From: Clostridia bacterium | Lineage (GTDB): Bacteria; Bacillota; Clostridia; Christensenellales; CAG-138 | DNA: 64,000 bases | Direction of reading: 5' to 3' | Assembly: GCA_030526995.1 (NCBI GenBank) | Contig: JAUNBP010000003.1 | Location: 1-64,000, forward strand | In this document: positions 26,229 to 34,746 of the stretch, piece after piece | How the letters are laid out: each line of letters begins with the position of its first letter | Numbering within the stretch: the stretch's first letter is position 1 | Position numbers and translations under genes: made by a program | The notes under the pieces: generated by a model | What the model saw: only the letters and a program-made list of their open reading frames with translations | Told to the model about the DNA's origin: nothing | The model's database searches: none

Positions 26229-27641
26229 ATGAATCCGTTTTCTCGCCTGTATGACCCGAAATACATGGTGAAAAAAGAATCGATATGCGGTCCTCTGCCC
26301 TCCTTCAAGGGGGCATATTCTACGAGCTTAAAAATCTCGTGGCCGTCGGCGGTTGAGCAGATTTTGGTGGCTGCCATGGGCTTTGTCGATACCATAATGG
26401 TAGGCACGCTCGGCAAGACCGCCATAAATGCGGTTGGAATTACAACGCAGCCCAAGTTTTTGCTCATGGCGGCGCTGTTTGCGATGAATACGGGCATAAC
26501 TGCGGTTGTAGCAAGACGGCGAGGCGAGCGAGACTTTGAGGGGGCAAGGCGCACGATGAAGCAAACGCTCATCATCTGCGCTGCGATGTCCGCCCTCATG
26601 ACGCTGCTTGCAATCCTGCTCGCAAGGCCCCTGCTGCTTCTTGCGGGTGCGAACTCCGACTATTTAGCCGATGCCATCATGTACTTTCGCATCATCATGG
26701 TGGGGCAGTTCTTTGGGAGCATGGGCATGGCCATCAATGCGGCGCAGCGGGGCTTTGGCAACACCCGCATATCGATGCTGTCCAACGGTGCCGCCAACGT
26801 CACCAACGTCATTTTTAACTTTCTTTTGATAAACGGCATTTGGCTCTTCCCCCGACTCGGCATAAAGGGTGCAGCGATTGCAACTGCGCTCGGCAGCATC
26901 GTTGCCTTTTTGATGGCGCTCTCCTCCGTTTTGAAGCGGAAGCGCACCGATGAGGTTATGACCCTGCTGTGCAGGAGTTCGTGGAAGCCCGACAAGCGCA
27001 CGATGAGGAGCGTTACCAAGGTTGCGTCCTCCGCCTTTGTCGAGCAGATATTTCTGAGGATTGGCTTCTTTGCCTATGTTGCCCTCGTAGCCCGCCTCGG
27101 AACCGTTGAGTACGCAACGCATCAGATTTGTATGCAGATTATCCACATCTCCTTTGCCTTTGCGGACGGCTTTGGCATTGGTTCCACCTCCCTTGTGGGA
27201 CAGTCCCTCGGCGCAAAGCGCCCCGACCTTGCCATGATATACAGCAAGGTTGGACAGCGCTATTCCTCCACCATAGGCGTTGCGCTCTCGATTTGCTTTG
27301 TAATATTCCGCACGCAGCTCATATCCCTGTTCTCGGATGAGGCGGAGGTCATAGCCTTGGGCTCGACTATCGTTCTTTTGGTAGCCGTGGCCTGCCTCTT
27401 TCAGACCGCTCAGGTCGTTCTGACGGGAAGCCTTCGGGGGGCGGGCGATTCACGCTATGTAGCCCTCTCCTCGCTGATTTCGGTGGGCATCCTGCGCCCG
27501 ATTTTGAGCTATATCCTCTGCTATCCGATAGGGCTTGGACTCGTCGGGGCTTGGATTGGGCTCTGCTCGGATCAGCTTATAAGGTTGATATTCTCGCACA
27601 TTCGTATGCGGGGAGATAAGTGGACGAAGATTAGTTTGTAG
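26229..27641 (+). CDS. MATE-family multidrug/sodium efflux protein
   Basis: 470 aa, twelve predicted helices in two homologous halves. Family stretches: SWPSAVEQILVAAMGFVDTI, GMAINAAQRGFGNTRISM and, in the second half, VLTGSLRGAGDSRYV. It belongs to the MATE/NorM branch that exports cationic compounds using a sodium or proton gradient; the substrate is unknown. It is divergent from the feo operon and transcribed singly. Confidence 0.92.
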   Translation: MNPFSRLYDPKYMVKKESICGPLPSFKGAYSTSLKISWPSAVEQILVAAMGFVDTIMVGTLGKTAINAVGITTQPKFLLMAALFAMNTGITAVVARRRGERDFEGARRTMKQTLIICAAMSALMTLLAILLARPLLLLAGANSDYLADAIMYFRIIMVGQFFGSMGMAINAAQRGFGNTRISMLSNGAANVTNVIFNFLLINGIWLFPRLGIKGAAIATALGSIVAFLMALSSVLKRKRTDEVMTLLCRSSWKPDKRTMRSVTKVASSAFVEQIFLRIGFFAYVALVARLGTVEYATHQICMQIIHISFAFADGFGIGSTSLVGQSLGAKRPDLAMIYSKVGQRYSSTIGVALSICFVIFRTQLISLFSDEAEVIALGSTIVLLVAVACLFQTAQVVLTGSLRGAGDSRYVALSSLISVGILRPILSYILCYPIGLGLVGAWIGLCSDQLIRLIFSHIRMRGDKWTKISL

Positions 27642-27644
27642 CGT

Positions 27645-28010
27645 GGAGGCGGCGGGCGGATGATATCCGCCCCTACGGAGGGGGGATGATGTTAGACCGT
27701 ACATTGTCGTTGGAGGTGGCGACGGCGGGCGGATGGTATCCGCCCCTACGGAGGGGGACCCGTGGGGTGTGTTTCGGCATGTTCGACCGTATGGAGGAGG
27801 AACCCGTGGGGGCGGCGGGCGGATGATATCCGCCCCTACGGAGGGGGATGATGTTAGACCGTGCATTGTCGTTGGAGGTGGCGACGGCGGGCGGATGGTA
27901 TCCGCCCCTACGGAGGGGGACCCGTGGGGTGTGTTTCGGCATGTTCGACCGTATGGAGGAGGAACCCGTGAGGACGGCGGGGGGATGATGTTCGACCGTA
28001 CGGAGGCGGA
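27645..28010. repeat. Tandem array of 162-163 bp units with palindromic cores
   Basis: Two full units and a degenerate third. Each unit has a core GGCGGATGATATCCGCC, then GATGATGTTAGACCGT, a variant core with GGTATCC, then GACCCGTGGGGTGTG and CATGTTCGACCGTATGG. The two full units (near 27651 and 27814) differ at only a few bases. The core is the same palindrome found in repeat copies A, B and D. The 560-base gap holds no supported gene; open frames here are low-complexity by-products. Confidence 0.85.
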
Positions 28011-28116
28011 GACCATGCAATGTAATTGGAGGCGGATTAGGCCATGCTTAGATTGGTTTGTAGCGGGAAGAGGATAAACCTCTGCACAGAGCAACCGTCC
28101 TTACACGCATAACTAC

Positions 28117-28145
28117 GAAAGCATCCGCACGTGGCAGATGCTTTC
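28117..28145. terminator. Hairpin downstream of the symporter gene
   Basis: GAAAGCATCCGC and GCAGATGCTTTC with an ACGTG loop, 57 bases past the symporter stop. It has almost the same sequence as the hairpin at 29781-29809 on the other side of the symporter. The T-rich flank is on the plus-strand side, so it is not a classical terminator for the minus strand. Confidence 0.5.
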
Positions 28146-28201
28146 ATTTTTCGATTCTCTTGTCAGAAAATTATTTGATTAAAGCTCTTTACTGATTCCG
28201 C

Positions 28202-29647
28202 TTATGCTTCCTCTGGTTCTACTTCCTGTGTAACGTAGGCCGACGGTGCGGGCTCGACACCCATCTTCCACTGAATCAAGTTGACTACGAAGAAGGCTAT
28301 TACGCCGCACACGCAGCCGAATACGACAGGTAACAGACCCAGATAGAACGATCCTCCGCTTAGAATCTGCCAAAAGATTACGCCCGCCGTTCCGGCGATT
28401 ATGGATACGATGCCCGACAGCTTCGTTGCGCGCGGGACGATTAGTCCGAGGCCGTAGGCTGCGAACGGACCGGCACAGCGTATTGCAAAGGCAAATGTGT
28501 TCATTGTAACGATGTCAACCTTTGCCATGGCAATTCCCATCGCTATCAAGCAGGCAATGACGTTGCACAGACGGGTCGCGAAGATTACAGTCTTATCTTT
28601 CATTGGCTTTTTAATAAAGAATTTTCTGTATATGTCGTTGATGAACATCGTGGACATACAGAGAAGGTTACTGTCCGCACTGGACATTGTAGCGGATATG
28701 ATTGCCGCCGAGATAACACCGGTGATGGCTGCAGGTGCGAAGTGATTCGTTACGCTCATCATAGCAGTGCTTGCGGTGATTTCGGGAATCTGATCCTGAA
28801 GCGCAAAGGCCGCAAGTCCCAACAGGGTCGGGAAGATGGACATTGCTGCCATCAACACTGCGGAAAGCAGGGAGGCGTTCCTTGCAGTCTTTTCATCCTT
28901 GGCAGACTCGAAGCGGCTGACCATTTCCGGTCCGGACAGGAAGGTGCAGAAATAGTTGAAGATATAGCCGATAATCGTCACCCAGCCAATGGCGGTGAAG
29001 CTTAGTTTTATATCCGGCAGCTTTGCGGAAATTGCTTCCCACCCTCCTGCACCGTTGATAACGAACGGAGTCGCTATTGCCAATCCGAGGAAGATGATGA
29101 TAAACTGCACCAAGTCGCTGAGCTGGTCTGCTATCATGCCTCCCAAGGTGGTATAAAGAATGATTACAATGCCGGCAATGAGTAAGCAGACATTGAGCGG
29201 GATGCCCGTCAACGAGGAAACGACGGAACCCGAGGCCATAATCTGTGAGCTGGTCAGGCAGAAGAGGGCCAAGATGTTGAGTACGGCGGTGAAGGTGCTG
29301 GAGACCTTTCCGAAGCGGCGGTCAACGACCTCCGGAATGGTGACCGCAAGGGTTTTGCGAATCTTTGGCGCAAAGAAGGCCAAGGGTATCATCGCTACGG
29401 ACGCAGCCAGTACATACCAGCAGGCGCTCATTCCCCAATCGCCAAAGGCTCTGGTGGCAAGACCCGTGGTACTGCCACCTCCGATATTGTTTGCAGAAAG
29501 CGAGAATGCGACCATGAACAGTCCCATTCGACGGCCGGCAAGGATATAGTCCTTACTGTTCTTGATTTTCGTCTTACTAATGACAAAACCAATCACCAGC
29601 ATTCCAACAAGGTACGCTGCCACAACAACAATTGCAAAAGTGTTCAT
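28202..29647 (-). CDS. Sodium:solute symporter (SSS family)
   Basis: 481 aa, about thirteen membrane helices. Family features: SLSANNIGGGSTTGLATRAFG near the start, the GGMIADQLSDLVQFIIIFLG segment, and AAIISATMSSADSNLLCMST, which carries the conserved Ser pair of sodium site 2. Uses the sodium gradient to import a small solute; a panF/putP-type assignment cannot be made from the sequence. Single gene with its own promoter. Confidence 0.93.
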   Translation of the reverse strand: MNTFAIVVVAAYLVGMLVIGFVISKTKIKNSKDYILAGRRMGLFMVAFSLSANNIGGGSTTGLATRAFGDWGMSACWYVLAASVAMIPLAFFAPKIRKTLAVTIPEVVDRRFGKVSSTFTAVLNILALFCLTSSQIMASGSVVSSLTGIPLNVCLLIAGIVIILYTTLGGMIADQLSDLVQFIIIFLGLAIATPFVINGAGGWEAISAKLPDIKLSFTAIGWVTIIGYIFNYFCTFLSGPEMVSRFESAKDEKTARNASLLSAVLMAAMSIFPTLLGLAAFALQDQIPEITASTAMMSVTNHFAPAAITGVISAAIISATMSSADSNLLCMSTMFINDIYRKFFIKKPMKDKTVIFATRLCNVIACLIAMGIAMAKVDIVTMNTFAFAIRCAGPFAAYGLGLIVPRATKLSGIVSIIAGTAGVIFWQILSGGSFYLGLLPVVFGCVCGVIAFFVVNLIQWKMGVEPAPSAYVTQEVEPEEA

Positions 29648-29681
29648 AGAGTGTCTTCCTTTCTGTTAAAATTATAAGTAC

Positions 29682-29710
29682 ATTATAGAGAAATTCCCTT
29701 GCTTCGTCAA
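29682..29710 (-). promoter_or_regulatory. Promoter of the symporter gene
   Basis: Minus strand TTGACG (29710-29705), 17 bases, TATAAT (29687-29682), then GAAAGGAAG as ribosome site. Confidence 0.8.
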
Positions 29711-29780
29711 GAGAATTTTGAAGAAAATGTGTAAAAAATGTCTTTTTGGCGACCGATATTGTTGTATCGTAGCCATAAAT

Positions 29781-29809
29781 GAAAGCATCTGCACGAGGCA
29801 GATGCTTTC
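29781..29809. terminator. Hairpin downstream of the 5'-nucleotidase gene
   Basis: Perfect stem GAAAGCATCTGC / GCAGATGCTTTC with an ACGAG loop, 46 bases past the nucleotidase stop. It is a near-copy of the hairpin at 28117-28145. Confidence 0.55.
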
Positions 29810-29854
29810 GAGTTTCTCTGTGTTTTTTAAGCGAGGGCTTGCCCTCTGCTTAGT

Positions 29855-32683
29855 TTAGTTGAATCTGCGGCGGACGGAGTAGCCGAGGCCGAGGACGGCG
29901 AGCAATGTGATTCCTGCGAATACTATTACTACCGCGCTCTCACCGGTCTTCTCCAAGCTGTAGATGAGCTCTGCTGCCGCTGTGCACTCGTTCTGCGTCT
30001 TGTCGGGGTCTGCGAGGACTGCGAGGGCTGCTGCGAGGGCATCCTCCCATTCCTTCTGCAGTTCGTCGGAGCACTTGTCGAACTCGGCGGAATCCATGAA
30101 CTCAAGTGCATAGGCGATTGCCAGCTCTAACAGGGTCGTGTCAACGCTATGCTCGTGCGGTGCAATGAATGCTGCCAGCAATGCCGCATAGGCTGCGTCT
30201 ACCTCTGCCTGAGTTGCAGTCGGATCGTTCAACACTGCCAGTGCCGCTGCAAGGGCGTTTGCATCGATGATGCCTTCCGCTGTGGAGAGTATCATAGTGC
30301 CGTCCTCAACGGTGCCGAGATCGTCGGTAATCGTTGCGCTGTTATACAGAGCACTGTCTGCATTGTACAGTGCCTGCAATTGGCTCTTGTCAACGTTCTG
30401 TGCGGTGATGTAACCGTCTACGGTTGCAAACTGCATGTTTGTCATGTCAACATCCGCCATGACTCCGTCTATCGGCTCTACAATCGACAGGCGGAAGTTG
30501 GAGATGGCAATGTCCATCTGGGTGCCGTCCGCAACTGCATCCTTGACCTTGAACATCAGGGTCAGAACGACGTCGTCCGGGAACAGTACGCCGACTTCTG
30601 AGCCGAATGCATAGTACAGCTCGCTTGCGGTTGTGAGCTCTTCGCCCTTATCGGTGTTGATTTCCGGCGAAATTATCCTGTTGTTGTCAACGGGAGCGAT
30701 GTATCCCACAAGCTCAAGCTCGGTGTTATCCCATGCGAGGTCGAACTGCAACGAGGTAAGAGCTGTGTTCTCGGGAAGCTCGCTGAGTCTCACATCCCAG
30801 AGGAGGTAGCCGTCATCGTCATGCTCGTAATCAATCTCGAGGCCCTGTTCGCCGCTGAGGATGAAGTCGGCATTGGAGACCAAGCGCCAAGTTGAGGTGA
30901 TTATGGGGGAGATGACCTCCTGCTCACGGATGTAATCCGCCAAGAGGTTCCTTGCCTGTCCCTTATCCTCGCCCTGCATCATGTCGTACTGGGTCGAGTA
31001 GATTATTCTGTCCTCATCGTTTGCAATGAATTCGCAACCGTTTTCATTGAGGTAAGCAACATAGTTGCCGCCGCCGTTGTAACGATAGTTGTTGATAACC
31101 ACCGTGAACTCGTCATCGTCCAGCACTTCCGAACCGAAGTAGGTCATGCTGATAACTCTGCTGCCCGCTTCTGCGGTATAGTCGATAACATAGGAGAAAC
31201 CTGCGCCGTAGATTACGTCATAGTAGGTAAGGTCGCCGCTCGATACTGTCGGGTTGCCGTTTGCATCGGTCTGAATCTTTGTTGCTGCAAACTCGAGCCA
31301 AGTCTTTACTTCCTTACCGGACATTGTAATCTGATAGAACCAGTTCTCATATCTGTACAGTCTGAACATATCGCCGAGCTTTATCTCGCCCTCGGGGATG
31401 AGTTCGGTTGCGTCGCCGCTCGTAAGCGGGGCGGAGATGGAGAGCTGTGCGGGTCTGTCGTCCGAGGGATCGTCGGGCGTGTTCTCGCCGGTGTTATCAT
31501 ATGCGCCCCAAATCTGGACGGCATTGATAAGATCCATGAACGCCGAGGGGGCGGTGCCGAGGTTGAGCGCCGAGAATGCGCCGTCTGCCGTGCCCAGAAC
31601 TTCGTTCATATAGTTCTCCCACGTTGCAGTTTCGTAGGGCTTCAAGACCTCTACCAGAGCTTCATCGAGCTCGAGGTTCTCGGTGTTTACGACCTTTGCG
31701 TCAACCGTCAGTTCGCCGGTCTCGGTGTTGTAGGTCAAAAGGGTGTCGCCGATTGCTCTGCACTTGGTGTAGGGCGAGACTACCGGGACGATGTCGCCGT
31801 CCGAGTTTTCGATTTCGGTGACCTTGTTGAAGTGCTCGTGACCCGCATAGACCAAGTCAATCGTGTTGGTCTGCTGGATGAGGCGCTCCATGTAGTCGGA
31901 ATCCTCATCGGAATTGATGCCGCTGTGGCTTGCAATGATGATGATGTCCGCAGCTGCGACCATCTCTGCCTCGTAGTGCAGATAGGTCTCGATCGGGTTT
32001 GCAAAGTAGATGCCGTCCCAGTTTGCGGGGACGTCCCACTTGGCTACGTTCGGATTGCCGATGCCCATGATTGCGACCTTTACGCCGTCGTACTCCTTGA
32101 TGATGTACGGTGCGTAGCCGTTCCAAGTTGCCCAATCCTTTGTGTCGTCGTTGTTTGTTTCGTCTGCAAGATAGTTTGCGCAGGAAACCGCAACCTGTGC
32201 TTCGGTTTCGGTAGCAGCGCTCGTCAGATAGTTAAGCTGACGCTGAAGTATCGTCATGCCGTAGTTGAACTCGTGGTTGCCGGGTACGAAGATGTCGTAG
32301 CCCATCGTGCGCAATGCCTTCATTGCAGGATCGTCTACCGTCTCTTGATAGAACGCATAGTAATAGGTCAAGGGCGTGCCCTGTACCAAGTCGCCGGTGT
32401 CCATCAACAGCACGTTGTCATAGGCTGCGCGCTGTTCGTTTACATAGGTTGACAGACGGGTGAGACCCCTTCTGTATGTGCCGGAGCTTGCCGCATCTGC
32501 GGTATAGTCGGTTGCGAACAGCTGGCCGTGAATGTCGCTCGTGCCGAGAACCTTAATCTCAACGAGATTGGTTGGTTCCTCTTGGGGAGTGACCGGGTTC
32601 CCTTCACCTGTTGCAGTGGCCACTGCCGGAATAAGGCAAAGTACCATTGCCAAAGAAAGGATGAGTGCCAATACTTTCTTCAT
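29855..32683 (-). CDS. Secreted 5'-nucleotidase/2',3'-cyclic phosphodiesterase with a cohesin-like module
   Basis: 942 aa from ATG 32683 (AGGAGG upstream; the longer frame crosses the leader). Signal peptide about 1-25. Metallophosphatase domain: TSDIHGQLF, DTGDLVQG, PGNHEFN, ASHSG, AGHEHF (about 40-300). A 5'-nucleotidase C-terminal domain (about 365-560) carries SGKEVKTWLE and INNYRYNGGGNY. Then a cohesin-like beta domain (about 610-760: TSLQFDLAWDNTELELVGYI, FPDDVVLTLMFKVKDAV, FATVDGYITAQ), two FIVAR-like helical repeats (about 810-905), and a C-terminal LEKTG, membrane helix and RRRFN tail like a sortase signal. It hydrolyses extracellular nucleotides. Confidence 0.9.
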   Translation of the reverse strand: MKKVLALILSLAMVLCLIPAVATATGEGNPVTPQEEPTNLVEIKVLGTSDIHGQLFATDYTADAASSGTYRRGLTRLSTYVNEQRAAYDNVLLMDTGDLVQGTPLTYYYAFYQETVDDPAMKALRTMGYDIFVPGNHEFNYGMTILQRQLNYLTSAATETEAQVAVSCANYLADETNNDDTKDWATWNGYAPYIIKEYDGVKVAIMGIGNPNVAKWDVPANWDGIYFANPIETYLHYEAEMVAAADIIIIASHSGINSDEDSDYMERLIQQTNTIDLVYAGHEHFNKVTEIENSDGDIVPVVSPYTKCRAIGDTLLTYNTETGELTVDAKVVNTENLELDEALVEVLKPYETATWENYMNEVLGTADGAFSALNLGTAPSAFMDLINAVQIWGAYDNTGENTPDDPSDDRPAQLSISAPLTSGDATELIPEGEIKLGDMFRLYRYENWFYQITMSGKEVKTWLEFAATKIQTDANGNPTVSSGDLTYYDVIYGAGFSYVIDYTAEAGSRVISMTYFGSEVLDDDEFTVVINNYRYNGGGNYVAYLNENGCEFIANDEDRIIYSTQYDMMQGEDKGQARNLLADYIREQEVISPIITSTWRLVSNADFILSGEQGLEIDYEHDDDGYLLWDVRLSELPENTALTSLQFDLAWDNTELELVGYIAPVDNNRIISPEINTDKGEELTTASELYYAFGSEVGVLFPDDVVLTLMFKVKDAVADGTQMDIAISNFRLSIVEPIDGVMADVDMTNMQFATVDGYITAQNVDKSQLQALYNADSALYNSATITDDLGTVEDGTMILSTAEGIIDANALAAALAVLNDPTATQAEVDAAYAALLAAFIAPHEHSVDTTLLELAIAYALEFMDSAEFDKCSDELQKEWEDALAAALAVLADPDKTQNECTAAAELIYSLEKTGESAVVIVFAGITLLAVLGLGYSVRRRFN
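30398..30859 (-). other. Cohesin-like domain within the nucleotidase
   Basis: About 150 residues follow the cohesin pattern: a strand SLQFDLAWDNTELELVGY, a mid-strand ELYYAFGSE, the pair VVLTLMFKVKDAVADGTQMD, and a closing VDGYITAQ. The order and spacing match type I cohesins (FxFxYDPxxLE..., F.F.A..., DGxIxV). This is by eye; no structural search was run. Confidence 0.6.
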
Positions 32684-32729
32684 AGTTGTTTGTTCCTCCT
32701 TTTGTGTTTGTGTATAAAGATACAACTGC

Positions 32730-32758
32730 ATGATACCACATTTTCAGAATCAATGCAA
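32730..32758 (-). promoter_or_regulatory. Promoter of the nucleotidase gene
   Basis: Minus strand TTGCAT (32758-32753), 17 bases, TATCAT (32735-32730); 47 bases before ATG 32683. Confidence 0.65.
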
Positions 32759-32849
32759 GACTTTTGTGAATTTTTTGTGCAAAGAATTTGAAACGCAAAA
32801 CCCTTGGGATTTCACGTTTCAAAAACTGCCTATTTTCCTTATGTTCGGA

Positions 32850-33575
32850 CTAACCCTTTGACCGCCTTATAAGCTCGACAATCAGCGAAAGCGCCGCTTC
32901 CTTGTTGGCGTTGGCTACCGAATCTATGCTCTCATCGTCGAAGTCGGCGCTGATGCCCGTGGCATAGTTGCAGATTACGCCTATGGAGGCGTAGCGCATA
33001 CCTATCTCTCGGGCAAGCGCAACCTCGGGAACCAAGACCATGCCCACGACCTGTGCGCCGAGCATTCGCATCATCCTGACCTCGCTTGCGGTTTCAAACC
33101 TCGGCCCGTTTGCGCAGGCGTAGATTACCCTTCCCGCATAGGGGATGTTGCGCTTTATAATAAGATGCTCGAGCGCATCGTTGAGCCTCGGATCGAACAC
33201 GTCCTCCATGCTTGCGTGGGCTTCCTTTCGGTGCTCGCGCAAAAAGCAGCTCTCCCTGCCGCTTGTAAAGTCCAAAAAATCGTTTATCAGGCAGAAGGTT
33301 CCGAGCTTGTGAGAATAATCGCAGGTGCCGACAGAGGATATGGAAACTATATCGGTCACTCCGAGCATGTGCAAGGCGTAAATGTTCGCCCGATAATTCG
33401 TGTCCCGTGCGTCCCTGCTGTCATTCAGCCCGTGGCGGGACAGGAACACGAAGTCCTTGCCGCCCTCGCAAACAAGGTCTACGTCCGCCGAACCGTAGGG
33501 GGTTTCTATGGTTCTTGTCTCGGTCTTGAACACCGCACGCTCGGTGCTTCTTCCTCCAATGATTGCAAACTTCAT
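32850..33575 (-). CDS. MTAP-family purine nucleoside phosphorylase
   Basis: 241 aa from ATG 33575 (AAAGGAGCC seven bases upstream). A single PNP/MTAP-type domain: FAIIGGRSTE, FLSRHG, GPRFETASEVRMMRMLGA and VGMVLVPEVALAREIGMRYA, followed by NYATGIS. It cleaves 5'-methylthioadenosine (or a 6-oxopurine nucleoside) with phosphate. Divergent from an MtnA-like gene, which supports methylthioadenosine as substrate. Clear family; exact substrate inferred. Confidence 0.88.
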   Translation of the reverse strand: MKFAIIGGRSTERAVFKTETRTIETPYGSADVDLVCEGGKDFVFLSRHGLNDSRDARDTNYRANIYALHMLGVTDIVSISSVGTCDYSHKLGTFCLINDFLDFTSGRESCFLREHRKEAHASMEDVFDPRLNDALEHLIIKRNIPYAGRVIYACANGPRFETASEVRMMRMLGAQVVGMVLVPEVALAREIGMRYASIGVICNYATGISADFDDESIDSVANANKEAALSLIVELIRRSKG

Positions 33576-33608
33576 CTTCTTGGCTCCTTTTTCAAATTTT
33601 TCAAATAC

Positions 33609-33641
33609 AGGATAGCACATTTTGCGATATTTTGATATACT
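33609..33641. promoter_or_regulatory. Divergent extended -10 promoters for MTAP and MtnA genes
   Basis: Plus strand TGATATACT (TATACT at 33636-33641) drives the MtnA-like gene, start near 33648. Minus strand TGCTATCCT (TATCCT at 33614-33609) drives the phosphorylase gene. Both have the TGn extended -10 and lack good -35 boxes, so the two genes may be co-regulated. Confidence 0.5.
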
Positions 33642-33667
33642 TAATCGAGAAATGGAGGAAAGTTTTT

Positions 33668-34702
33668 TTGCGTAACGATCACAACCTTGCTTTTTTGCTC
33701 AAATATGAGAACATTGCCCGCTTTGAAAACGGCTGCGTGTACATCCTCGACAGGCGCATCTACCCCCGTAAGAAGGTCTTTGTGCGCTGTCAAACCCATG
33801 GGGAGGTTGCAGCTGCCATAAGGGACATGGTGACCCAGAGCTACGGCCCCTTTCAAGCCGCCTCGGTAGGAATGTCGCTCGCCGCCCATGAATGCAGGGA
33901 GCTGCCCGCCAAAGCCCAGCTCGACTACCTGAGCCGTGCCGCAACCGTTCTTGCCACCGCAAGACCCACGACCGAAAAGAAGATGCGCCTTATCACCGAT
34001 GGCGCCGAAAAGGCCGCAGCCTTTGCCATCGCAAAGGGCGAGAGCGCCACCAAAGCCATACTCGACTACACGCTTAAAACCTTGGAGGACAAGTATGCCC
34101 GAATAGCTAAAATCGGACATTTTCTTGCGGAGAAGATTCCCAAAGACGGCACGGTTATGACGCAGTGCTATGCCGATTGCGACCTTGGCATGATGCTTAG
34201 GGCCTGCCGTGAGCGCAACAATGATATCAAGCTCATCGTCCCCGAAACCCGTCCCTATTTGCAGGGTGCAAGGCTCACCGCCTCGGTTATCTACGATATG
34301 GGCTTTGACGTTACGCTGATTACCGACAATATGCCGGCCTTTGCGATGCTGCAAAAGCACGTCGATGTGTTCACCACCGCTGCCGACGTGATTTGCATGG
34401 ACGGTCACGTCGTCAACAAGGTCGGAACCTACCAGATAGCCATAGCCGCAAAACGGCACGGCATCCCCTACTACTGCACCGGCAACCCCAACGCCGTGCA
34501 TCCGGCGATTGCCACCGTGAAAATAGAGCAACGCAACCCCGAGGAGGTCTTACATGCGATGGGCAGGCGCACCGCAAAAAAGGGGGTTAAGGGCTACTAT
34601 CCCGCCTTTGATATCACCCCGCCCGACCTCGTTGGCGGCATTGTAACCGACAAGGGCATATTGGGGCCCTACGAGCTGCAAAACTACTTTTTTCTCGATT
34701 AA
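33668..34702 (+). CDS. MtnA-like aldose-phosphate isomerase (eIF-2B alpha family)
   Basis: 344 aa from TTG 33668, chosen because GGAGGAA (33654-33660) lies seven bases before it and the promoter at 33636-33641 excludes the longer frame. It belongs to the family of methylthioribose-1-phosphate isomerase: TARPTTEKKM, VMTQCYADCDLGMML, IVPETRPYLQGARLTA, NKVGTYQIAIAAKRHGIPYY. The catalytic Cys (TQC) and Asp (AADVI) are present. The usual TxCNxGxLAT and GADR motifs are changed. Divergently paired with MTAP, which makes methylthioribose-1-phosphate. Confidence 0.72.
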   Translation: MRNDHNLAFLLKYENIARFENGCVYILDRRIYPRKKVFVRCQTHGEVAAAIRDMVTQSYGPFQAASVGMSLAAHECRELPAKAQLDYLSRAATVLATARPTTEKKMRLITDGAEKAAAFAIAKGESATKAILDYTLKTLEDKYARIAKIGHFLAEKIPKDGTVMTQCYADCDLGMMLRACRERNNDIKLIVPETRPYLQGARLTASVIYDMGFDVTLITDNMPAFAMLQKHVDVFTTAADVICMDGHVVNKVGTYQIAIAAKRHGIPYYCTGNPNAVHPAIATVKIEQRNPEEVLHAMGRRTAKKGVKGYYPAFDITPPDLVGGIVTDKGILGPYELQNYFFLD

Positions 34703-34716
34703 AAAGCCCACTTTCA

Positions 34717-34746
34717 AATAAGCCTTCAAAAACTTGGGGGCTTATT
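34717..34746 (+). terminator. Hairpin after the MtnA-like gene, left 30-bp direct repeat
   Basis: AATAAGCC pairs with GGCTTATT. The whole 30 bases reappear exactly at 35065-35094, so this is the left copy of a direct repeat bounding element copy B. In the intact ancestor it would have been followed by the T tract that now sits after the right copy. Confidence 0.75.

Noticed and set aside
27450..28094. Long open frames across the tandem repeats, on both strands
   Set aside because: Amino-acid content (Pro/Arg/Ser-rich, perfectly repeated with the DNA) and lack of a ribosome site show they are by-products of the repeats.
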